From positions 1 to 6,066 of the forward strand of contig CAMLLF010000266.1 of assembly GCA_946480705.1 (NCBI GenBank): 6,066 nucleotides of DNA, given 5' to 3'. Position numbers and translations under genes: made by a program. This document shows, one piece after another, positions 1 to 5,032 of this stretch; within the stretch, counting starts at the first letter, position 1, and each line of letters opens with the position of its first letter. The notes beneath the pieces were generated by a model. That model was not told the DNA's origin, did no database searches, and worked only from the letters and a program-made list of their open reading frames with translations. The DNA is from an uncultured Lysobacteraceae bacterium. GTDB taxonomy: Bacteria; Pseudomonadota; Gammaproteobacteria; Xanthomonadales; Rhodanobacteraceae.

Positions 1-1
1 C

Positions 2-100
2 CTGCTCGACCCCTACGCCAAGGCCATCGACGGGCGGATCACCTGGAACGAGGCGCTGTACTCGTACCGGTTCCACGACCACGGCGCGTTCAACGACGCG
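2..100 (+). other. GlgX-like (glycogen debranching enzyme) coding segment fused in frame to the sheath
   Basis: In the same frame as the sheath, residues 1-33 read LLDPYAKAIDG, then WNEALYSYRF and AFNDAS. LLDPYAKAIDG followed by a YSYRF..D...FND segment is the pattern I know from GlgX/TreX-type glycogen debranching enzymes, just before their SAP..P..VV stretch. It has no counterpart in tail sheaths. Codons here favour GCC, ACC, GGG, CGG and CCC, while the sheath part right after favours GCG, CGC, GGC and CCG, which supports a different origin. The right boundary is approximate, about 98-109. The family call comes from memory of the motif and was not searched. It could be an assembly join at a contig end or a true recombination. 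Confidence 0.75.
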
Positions 101-541
101 TCGATCAACGCGGTGCGCGGCGAATTCGGCCGCCCGTGCCTCGTTGCGGGCGCGCGGACCCTGTCGTTCGATCCGCAGTGGCGCCACATCAGCGTCGTGC
201 GGCTGATGCTGACGCTGAAGAAGGCGATCGAGCTGTCGCTGCGCCCGGTCGTGTTCGAGCCGAACGACGCGGGAACGCGGCACCGCGTCACGACGACGCT
301 GCGCGGGCTCCTCGGCGGATTCCACGCGCGCGGCGCGTTCGCCGGCGCGACCGCCGACACGTCGTTCTTCGTGCGCTGCGACGACGACACGACGACCGCC
401 GCCGATCGCGATGCGGGCCGCCTGATCGCGCGCGTGGGATTCGCGCCGGCAGCGCCGTGCGAATTCATCGTCCTGCGCGTCGGCCGCGAGCGCAACACGC
501 TGACAGTGGCGCTCGACGACGCGGCAGTGGTGGCGTCATGA
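2..541 (+). CDS. Contractile tail sheath protein, C-terminal part (5' partial, apparent chimeric N-terminus)
   Basis: The visible 179 residues are open at the left edge and end at a TGA (539-541). From about residue 35 onward this is the C-terminal domain of the phage/CIS tail sheath family. Diagnostic pieces are INAVRGEFGRP, GARTLSFDPQWRHISVVRLM (residues 50-69), the VFEPND stretch near 84-89, SFFVRCDDDTT near 121-131, and a DAGRLIARVGFAPAAPCEFI end. In related systems the sheath wraps the inner tube and contracts to drive the spike through a target envelope. A tube gene follows directly with a 4-base ATGA overlap, as expected for this cassette. The first ~33 visible residues are not sheath-like; they resemble glycogen debranching enzyme and are listed separately. 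The natural sheath N-terminal part is therefore not in this window. The sheath assignment is firm; whether the gene exists as this fusion in a real cell is uncertain. Confidence 0.88.
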   Translation: MLDPYAKAIDGRITWNEALYSYRFHDHGAFNDASINAVRGEFGRPCLVAGARTLSFDPQWRHISVVRLMLTLKKAIELSLRPVVFEPNDAGTRHRVTTTLRGLLGGFHARGAFAGATADTSFFVRCDDDTTTAADRDAGRLIARVGFAPAAPCEFIVLRVGRERNTLTVALDDAAVVAS

Positions 542-1092
542 GCATCGGCGCCCGTCTCGATCCGCTGCTCGCGTACAACTTCCAGGTCAGCCTCATCGAT
601 GCGCAGGCGACCTCCGCCGGCGCCGTGACGTCGATCGCGCTGTCTCCGGTCGTCGCCAATCCGCTGGCGGGCTTCAACGAATGCAGCGGCCTCGACGCGA
701 CGCTCGACGTCGAGAAATACGAGGAAGGCGGCAACAACGGCACCGTGCTGCTGTTCCCGAAGCGCCACAAGTACGGCGAGATCACGCTGCGCCGCGGCGC
801 TGCGGTGAATCACGACCTGTTCCACTGGTTCTACAACGTGAGCCAGGGCGTCGTGCTGCGCAAGGACGGCGTGATCACGCTGCTCGACGCGCGGCACCGC
901 CCGCACACGGCATGGGGCTTCCGGCGCGGGCTGCCGGTGAAGTTCAGCGCGCCGACGTTCAACGCGCAGCAGAACGCGGTCGCGATCGAGTCGATCACGA
1001 TCGCGCACGAAGGCCTTTATCTGCTCGACGGCGCATCCGGCCTCGCGGCCGCAGTCGGCGGCGTCGTCGACGCGATCGGAGACCTCTTTTGA
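538..1092 (+). CDS. CIS inner tube protein (T4 gp19 / tail tube family)
   Basis: This 184-residue protein would form the hexameric rings of the inner tube inside the sheath. The family signature is clear: LAYNFQVSLI near the N-terminus, AGFNECSGLDATLDVEKYEE around residues 43-62, GGNNGTVLLFPKRHKYGEIT at 63-82, then the LRRG and LFHWFYNVSQG segments, and a late VAIESITIAHEGL strand. Length is slightly above the usual ~150 residues because of an N-terminal insertion (AQATSAGAVTSIALSPVVANP) and a short Ala/Gly/Val-rich C-terminal tail. The ATG at 538 overlaps the sheath stop as ATGA and gives a complete family N-terminus, so I prefer it to in-frame upstream extensions that would run antiparallel to family expectations inside the sheath gene. 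No strong Shine-Dalgarno is visible, so translational coupling to the sheath is likely. In Afp-type cassettes a tube gene follows the sheath genes just like this. Confidence 0.93.
   Translation: MSIGARLDPLLAYNFQVSLIDAQATSAGAVTSIALSPVVANPLAGFNECSGLDATLDVEKYEEGGNNGTVLLFPKRHKYGEITLRRGAAVNHDLFHWFYNVSQGVVLRKDGVITLLDARHRPHTAWGFRRGLPVKFSAPTFNAQQNAVAIESITIAHEGLYLLDGASGLAAAVGGVVDAIGDLF
1078..1082 (+). promoter_or_regulatory. Ribosome binding site supporting a TTG start
   Basis: GGAGA lies six bases upstream of the TTG at 1089. It supports TTG as start of the small gene, rather than the later in-frame ATG at 1155, which would remove the first 22 residues. Confidence 0.55.
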
Positions 1093-1295
1093 GCACGCAG
1101 ATCATCGTCGACGAAGTGGTCAGCCGGCTGCATGCCGTCGACGGCGGCAGCGCGATGTCGGCCGATGCGGTGCGCCAGCTGATCGACGCCGTGCTGCCGG
1201 CGGTGCGCGAGATGCTCGCGCACGAGCGGCGCGTCGCCGGCGAGCGCGCGACCGACAACGGCTATGCCGACAGGCTCGACGGAGGCGCGCGATGA
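1089..1295 (+). CDS. Small CIS protein in the Afp6 position (possibly DUF5908-like)
   Basis: This 68-residue reading frame starts with TTG, overlapping the tube stop as TTGA, and ends overlapping the next gene as ATGA. Both junctions argue that it is a real translated gene despite the rare start. The product is acidic at the start (STQIIVDEVV), then has a probable amphipathic helix from about residue 23 to 50 (MSADAVRQLIDAVLPAVREM, then LAHERRVAGER), and a charged tail. Afp/PVC-type loci carry a ~60-residue protein of unknown structural role at exactly this place between tube and LysM genes, often annotated as DUF5908. The position fits; the sequence similarity is too weak for me to confirm the family by eye. 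It has no catalytic motif, membrane segment or signal peptide. The alternative ATG at 1155 would give only 46 residues and leave a gap after the tube gene. Confidence 0.72.
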   Translation: MSTQIIVDEVVSRLHAVDGGSAMSADAVRQLIDAVLPAVREMLAHERRVAGERATDNGYADRLDGGAR

Positions 1296-2062
1296 GCCCC
1301 GCCGACTTCGGCGGTCCGGGGTCGGTCGTCGCCACGCGGATGGCGGTCGAGGACTTCGGGGGCAAGGTGCTCGGCAACCACATCGACTACGAGGTGACGA
1401 TCGAGGATCCGAAGGTGTTCACGCGGCCGTGGAAGATGAGCATGCCGCTCTACCGCCGCATCGAGAAGAACGCGCAGCTCGCCGAGATCAACATCCCGGG
1501 TCTCGACGCGCCGATCCAGCAGTTCGTGCGCGGCCAGGCCGAGCGCCTGACGCTCGAACTGTTCTGCGACACGACCGAGGACGGCATCGGCGCGAACGCG
1601 CGCTCGGTCACCGCGGAAACCGACAAGTTCTTCCAGCTCGTCAAGATCATTCCGACGCTGCACGCACCGCCCGTCGTCACGTTCTCGTGGCACGACGAAT
1701 TTCCGGGCAACCGGCTCGGCGAACAGTGGGGCAACCAGCGGCGCACGAGTTTCACCGGCATGGCCGAAAGCGTGCGCCAGAAGTTCACGATGTTCAGCCC
1801 CGAGGGCGTTCCGCTGCGCGCGACCGTCACGCTGGTGCTGCGCGAGTGGCGGCCGATCGAGCAGCAGTTCAACGAACTGAACCTCTCCTCGCCCGACCGC
1901 ACGCATGCCCACGTGCTCGCGGCCGGCGAGACGCTCAGCGCGCTCGCCGCGCGCTACTACGAACGTCCGGGGCTGTGGCGCCCGATCGCCGAGGCCAACG
2001 GCATCGACGATCCGCGCCGCCTGACGCCGGGTGCGGTCCTCCTGATTCCGGCGCAGCGCTGA
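1292..2062 (+). CDS. LysM-containing CIS tube/baseplate protein (Afp7-like) with atypical N-terminus
   Basis: The product has 256 residues. From about residue 55 it matches the CIS tube protein family: EKNAQLAEINIPGLDAPIQQ (58-77), FVRGQAERLTLELFCDTTED (78-97), a FFQLVKIIPTLHAPPVVTFSW core, and MFSPEGVPLRATVTLVLREW (167-186). A LysM-type domain follows at about 207-253 (VLAAGETLSALAARYY ... IAEANGIDDPRRLTPGAVLLIP). In Afp/PVC particles this protein joins the tube to the central baseplate hub; LysM here is a structural module and need not bind peptidoglycan. GGAGG at 1281-1285 lies six bases before the ATG, and the start overlaps the previous stop as ATGA. Oddly, the family's usual N-terminal strand with an FNPxEY-type motif is absent. 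In its place is a ~60-residue segment resembling an unrelated protein family (separate entry). The body assignment is firm; folding and function with this N-terminus are uncertain. Confidence 0.9.
   Translation: MSPADFGGPGSVVATRMAVEDFGGKVLGNHIDYEVTIEDPKVFTRPWKMSMPLYRRIEKNAQLAEINIPGLDAPIQQFVRGQAERLTLELFCDTTEDGIGANARSVTAETDKFFQLVKIIPTLHAPPVVTFSWHDEFPGNRLGEQWGNQRRTSFTGMAESVRQKFTMFSPEGVPLRATVTLVLREWRPIEQQFNELNLSSPDRTHAHVLAAGETLSALAARYYERPGLWRPIAEANGIDDPRRLTPGAVLLIPAQR
1295..1478 (+). other. Foreign-looking N-terminal segment of the LysM protein
   Basis: Residues ~2-60 do not look like a CIS tube protein. The stretch NHIDYEVTIEDP followed by KVFTRPWKMSMPLYRR (residues 29-56) is a motif I associate with the C-terminal part of a widespread uncharacterised, usually exported, bacterial protein family, where it follows an ALHVVERF-type segment and continues as EKN.QLLE(F/Y).C. 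Here the line switches at EKNAQL to AEINIPGLD, the CIS tube consensus. EKNAQL is plausible in both families, so the junction sits at or near a shared short motif (about 1460-1478). Codons before about 1430 include several GGT, GGG and CGG, less common in neighbouring genes. The left boundary is not resolvable. The family match is from memory and was not searched. Confidence 0.62.
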
Positions 2063-2065
2063 GCC

Positions 2066-3310
2066 ATGTCCGACGCCGAGCCCACCTACGCCACGCTCAC
2101 CGACGAATCCGCGGGCCGCGCGCGCGGCTTTCGCGTGCCGCGCTTCGAGCTGCTGATCGACGGCGTCGCGCCGCCGAACGACGTGCTGCGCGACATCGTC
2201 GAGCTCACCTACAAGGACAACGTCGAACAGATCGACGGGTTCGAACTCGTCGTCGCCAACTGGGACGCGCATCGCCGGCGCTTCAAGTACGTCGGTTCCG
2301 AAGGCGACGGCCGCGACGACGACGCGACGGTCAAGGCGCTGCAGACGATCTTCGAGCCGTGCCAGAAGAAGGTCACGCTGCGGCTCGGCTACAGCGGCGA
2401 GCTGACCGACGTGATGACCGGCAATTTCACGACGATGGAGCCGAACTTCACCTCCGGGGGTCCGCACACGCTCGCGGTGCGTGGCCTCAACCTGCTGCAT
2501 CGCCTGCGCCGCAAGAAATACGACGGCAAGTGGCACGAGACGACCGACAGCAGGATCGCGAAGAGCTTCGACGGCCTCGTCGACTCGGAATGGAAGAATT
2601 CCGGCCAGGACGCGCGGCGCATTCCGATGCCGATCGAGGTCGACCCGAACGCCGACGAACCGGCGATCACCTTCGTCGGCCAGAAGAACGAATGCGATAT
2701 CGACTTCCTGTGGCGGCGCGCGCGCGTGCGCGGCTACGTCGTCGAGGTGCGCCGCCGTCCGAAGGGCGACGCGTTCGAGGACTATCTGTTCTTCGGGCGT
2801 TCCACCGCCGGCGGCCCGGCGCCCTACAAGCTCGATTTCGGCCGCGGCCTCATCGACGTCAAGGTCACGCTGACGACGGCCAACCAGGTCAAGAAGGTCA
2901 CCGTCCGCGGCTGGGACCGCGCCGCGCAGAAGCCGATCGAAGAAAGCGTCGACTGGAACGACAAGGAACTGCGCAAGCTCAATCCCGGCCTCGCCGAGAT
3001 CGTGATGCAGTGCGACCCGCGCGAGGAGCGCGTCGTCACGCGGCCGGTGTTCACGAAAGCCGAGGCCAAGGCCGCCGCGCGCTCGATCCTGCGCGGCAAT
3101 GCGCAGGAACTCGTCAAGGCGACCGGCAGCGTCGTCGGCCTGCCGCACCTGCGTGCCGGCTCGCGTATCCGGCTCGGCGGCATCGGCTCGCGACTCTCCG
3201 GCGAGTACTTCGTCACCGAGACCACGCACACGCTCAACAACTCCGGCTACATCACGCGCTTCACCGCGCGGCGCGAAGACCCCGACACCGGCGAGAGGCT
3301 CACCGCATGA
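2066..3310 (+). CDS. Spike hub protein, gp27 / phage late control gpD-like (N-terminal half of a VgrG/Afp8)
   Basis: This 414-residue protein belongs to the gp27/gpD hub group, which forms a trimeric ring linking the tube to the spike. The N-terminal part has FRVPRFELLIDGVAPPNDVL (residues ~23-42), DIVELTYKDNVEQIDGFELV, then VTLRLGYSGELTDVMTGNFT and a PHTLAVRGLNLLHRLRRKK barrel segment. The middle has NECDIDFLWRRARVRGYVVE. The C-terminal part has LRAGSRIRLGGIGSRLSGEY, FVTETTHTLNNSGYITRFTA and an RREDP end. No OB-fold or needle follows in this chain; the OB-fold protein is a separate gene just downstream, so the Afp8/VgrG function is split in two. The start lies three bases after the preceding TGA with no clear Shine-Dalgarno, suggesting reinitiation. 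Length is normal for a gpD-type hub. The small gap to the next gene (3311-3344) contains only the next ribosome binding site. Confidence 0.9.
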   Translation: MSDAEPTYATLTDESAGRARGFRVPRFELLIDGVAPPNDVLRDIVELTYKDNVEQIDGFELVVANWDAHRRRFKYVGSEGDGRDDDATVKALQTIFEPCQKKVTLRLGYSGELTDVMTGNFTTMEPNFTSGGPHTLAVRGLNLLHRLRRKKYDGKWHETTDSRIAKSFDGLVDSEWKNSGQDARRIPMPIEVDPNADEPAITFVGQKNECDIDFLWRRARVRGYVVEVRRRPKGDAFEDYLFFGRSTAGGPAPYKLDFGRGLIDVKVTLTTANQVKKVTVRGWDRAAQKPIEESVDWNDKELRKLNPGLAEIVMQCDPREERVVTRPVFTKAEAKAAARSILRGNAQELVKATGSVVGLPHLRAGSRIRLGGIGSRLSGEYFVTETTHTLNNSGYITRFTARREDPDTGERLTA

Positions 3311-3333
3311 CGCGCCACGCATTCCACCGACGC

Positions 3334-3338
3334 AGGAG
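3334..3338 (+). promoter_or_regulatory. Ribosome binding site for the gp5-like spike gene
   Basis: AGGAG lies six bases before the ATG at 3345, in the only sizeable intergenic gap of the window (34 bases). It fixes the start of the spike gene and suggests independent initiation there. Confidence 0.65.
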
Positions 3339-3344
3339 CGCGCC

Positions 3345-3854
3345 ATGAGCGATCGCGAACGCTCGCAGGGCCTCGTCATCGGCAAGGTCGTCGAGGTCAA
3401 GGATCCCGAGCAGCTCGGCCGCATCCAGGTCAGCTATCCGTGGATGTCCGGCACGGAAGAACGCTGGATCCCGGTGATCTCGCCGATGGCCGGCGGCGGC
3501 CGCGGCGCGTTCTTCATGCCCGAGATCGACGACGAGGTCGCGATCGCGTTCGACCAGGGCATGTGGGATCACCCCTACGTCGTCGGGTTCCTCTGGAATC
3601 CGCAGCAGACGCCGCCGTCGCCGGACGAGCGCCAGCGCATGATCCGCTCGAAGAACGGCCACACGATCCGCTTCGTCGATTCGACCGAAGTCGCCGGCAA
3701 CAAGGGCGCGCTGATCGTCGAGGACGCGCACGGCAACCGCATCGTGATGACGAACGGCACGCTGACGATCCAGGCCGTCGGCGAACTGCGCATCCTCGCC
3801 GCCGCGGTCAACATCATGGGTCGGCCGGTGCGTCCGGTCGGGCCGCCGATCTGA
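3345..3854 (+). CDS. Spike protein with gp5/gpV-type OB-fold (baseplate assembly V-like)
   Basis: The product has 169 residues. Residues ~9-85 form the gp5-type OB-fold: GLVIGKVVEVKDPEQLGRIQ (9-28), VSYPWMSGTEERWIPVISPM, AGGGRGAFFMPEIDDEVAIA, and a HPYVVGFLWNPQQTPP end. It is followed by a short repetitive beta region typical of the needle base (RSKNGHTIRFVDSTE, GALIVEDAHGNRIVMTNGTL, TIQAVGELRIL). The chain ends in NIMGRPVRPVGPPI, a proline-rich terminus seen in other short spikes. In the assembled particle it would be the membrane-puncturing trimer below the gp27-like hub encoded upstream. There is no lysozyme domain as in T4 gp5 and no fused effector. The needle is short, so a separate tip protein is expected, but no PAAR gene is seen in this window. 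AGGAG at 3334-3338 supports the ATG at 3345. Confidence 0.92.
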   Translation: MSDRERSQGLVIGKVVEVKDPEQLGRIQVSYPWMSGTEERWIPVISPMAGGGRGAFFMPEIDDEVAIAFDQGMWDHPYVVGFLWNPQQTPPSPDERQRMIRSKNGHTIRFVDSTEVAGNKGALIVEDAHGNRIVMTNGTLTIQAVGELRILAAAVNIMGRPVRPVGPPI

Positions 3855-3864
3855 GGGCACGACC

Positions 3865-4632
3865 ATGCCGAACATCGACATCGCCCTGCCCGACGAACTG
3901 CAACAGGTGCTCAAGCAGCCGGTCTGCCTCGTGCTGCCGACGCCCGGCAAGGTCAAGATCACGCTGCCGAGCGGCCCGAAGTTCAGCGGCATCGCCGACA
4001 TCACCAAGCAGATTCCGGACGACTGCTCGCTGTCGTTCTCGCTGGTGCTGCAGCTCGCGCCGTTCCTCGCGAACCTCGACTGCCTGCTGAAGATCCTCAA
4101 GGTCCTGCAGCCGCTGATCGAGCTCGTCACGGCGCTCAAGGACGCCGATCCGCTGAAGATCGCCGAGGCCGCGAAGAAGCTCGGCGAAGCGGTGCCGCCG
4201 CTGATCAAGTGCATCACGGATTTCTTCGGCGCGATTCCCGCGTTCATCCGCGACCTGCTGTGTCTCATGATCAAGCTGCTGCGCTGCGTGATCGGCGGAC
4301 TCAAGAGCGTCCTCGCGGTGATGAGCGGACTCTCGCTGCAGATCGCGTCGGCGCAGAGCGCGGGCAACACGGAGCTTCTCGCGACGCTCGAATGCGCGCA
4401 GAAGAACGCGGCGGCGTCGGCGCAGGGGATGATGGTCGGCGTCGAACCCGTGCTGATGCTGCTCGCGCTGGCCGAACCGCTGTTCGGCCTCGCCGGCGTC
4501 GACCCGATCACGACGCCGGCGCTGGGATCGCCCGAAGACCTCGCGAGCCTGCAGTCCACGATCGACACGCTCGATCAGCTGGTCAAGACGCTGCAGCTCG
4601 TCGCCGACGCGCTCGGAGGCTGCAACGGATGA
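3865..4632 (+). CDS. Unrecognised hydrophobic, cysteine-rich protein between spike and gp25 genes
   Basis: I do not recognise this 255-residue protein. Residues 1-50 look strand-rich (IDIALPDELQQVL, CLVLPTPGKVKITLPSGP). Long leucine-rich helical stretches follow: about 57-92 (SLVLQLAPFLANLDCLLKIL and onward), 111-155 (PPLIKCITDFFGAIPAFIRD then LLCLMIKLLRCVIGGLKSVL), and 187-210. The end is a heptad-like amphipathic segment (ASLQSTIDTLDQLVKTLQLV). It contains eight cysteines (21, 54, 73, 116, 133, 141, 177, 253), striking beside cysteine-poor CIS neighbours. There is no signal peptide, PAAR motif or catalytic signature. GAGGG at 3853-3857, straddling the spike stop, precedes the ATG by seven bases, and its stop overlaps the gp25 start as ATGA, so it is an integral operon member. 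Possible roles, all inferred: tip or lumen component, chaperone for the spike, or membrane-active cargo. Codon usage matches the flanking CIS genes. Confidence 0.85.
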   Translation: MPNIDIALPDELQQVLKQPVCLVLPTPGKVKITLPSGPKFSGIADITKQIPDDCSLSFSLVLQLAPFLANLDCLLKILKVLQPLIELVTALKDADPLKIAEAAKKLGEAVPPLIKCITDFFGAIPAFIRDLLCLMIKLLRCVIGGLKSVLAVMSGLSLQIASAQSAGNTELLATLECAQKNAAASAQGMMVGVEPVLMLLALAEPLFGLAGVDPITTPALGSPEDLASLQSTIDTLDQLVKTLQLVADALGGCNG

Positions 4633-5030
4633 ATCCGACCCGCGCCTTCCTCGGCTCCGGCCTCAAGTTTCCGCTGCAGACGACGCCGCGCGGCGCGCTC
4701 GCGACGTCGCGCGAAGAGCAGCGCATCGAGGAATCGATCTTCATCATCCTCGGCACGCGCCGCGGCGAGCGGCTCATGCAGCCGCAGTTCGGCTGCGCGA
4801 TCCACGATCTCCTGTTCGCGCCGAACAACAGCGCGACGCGCACGCGCGCGGTCGACGCGGTGCGACGCGCGCTCGTCGCGCACGAGACGCGCATCGACGT
4901 CCTCAACGTCGCCGCGCAGACCGACCCGGTCGAACCGAGCCTGCTGCTGCTGCGCGTCGACTACCGCATTCGCGCGAACAACGCGATGGGCAACCTCGTC
5001 TACCCGTTCTACATCACGGAGGCCGCCTGA
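4629..5030 (+). CDS. Baseplate wedge protein, gp25 / gpW-like
   Basis: This 133-residue protein is a compact member of the gp25 family (T4 gp25, P2 gpW, TssE), which initiates sheath polymerisation at the baseplate. The family core is visible: GLKFPLQ near the N-terminus, REEQRIEESIFIILGTRRGE (28-47), RLMQPQFGCAIHDLLFAPNN (48-67), then a helix with AVDAVRRALVAHETRIDVLN and a final strand pair (LLLLRVDYRIRANNAMGNLV). The core motif often reads PEFG or PDFG; here it is PQFG (Q53), a mild deviation. Length is typical. The ATG overlaps the preceding stop as ATGA, and GGAGG at 4615-4619 lies nine bases upstream. The next gene follows two bases after the stop, with its ribosome binding site inside this gene. 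Confidence 0.93.
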   Translation: MNPTRAFLGSGLKFPLQTTPRGALATSREEQRIEESIFIILGTRRGERLMQPQFGCAIHDLLFAPNNSATRTRAVDAVRRALVAHETRIDVLNVAAQTDPVEPSLLLLRVDYRIRANNAMGNLVYPFYITEAA

Positions 5031-5032
5031 CC

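Noticed and set aside
13..1008. Antisense reading frame (331 codons) opposite the sheath and tube genes
   Set aside because: Arginine-rich shadow of two clearly recognised sense genes.
136..1295. In-frame upstream extensions of the tube and small genes into the preceding genes
   Set aside because: The extended N-termini are arginine-rich out-of-frame sequence of the upstream genes; family N-termini and start/stop overlaps support the shorter forms.
3307..3348. 13-codon mini reading frame whose stop overlaps the spike start (possible leader peptide)
   Set aside because: No ribosome binding site assignable to it alone, no conserved features, and a short frame in a 34-base gap is expected by chance.
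1262..3424. Long antisense reading frame (720 codons) opposite the LysM and hub genes
   Set aside because: It reads as arginine/aspartate/alanine-rich low-information sequence, typical of the reverse frame of GC-rich genes, and overlaps two sense genes with strong family matches.
3300..4568. Antisense reading frame (422 codons) opposite the spike and unknown genes
   Set aside because: It spans several sense genes, has no recognisable domain, and is explained by scarce stop codons in GC-rich DNA. The sense frame has ribosome binding site and operon spacing.
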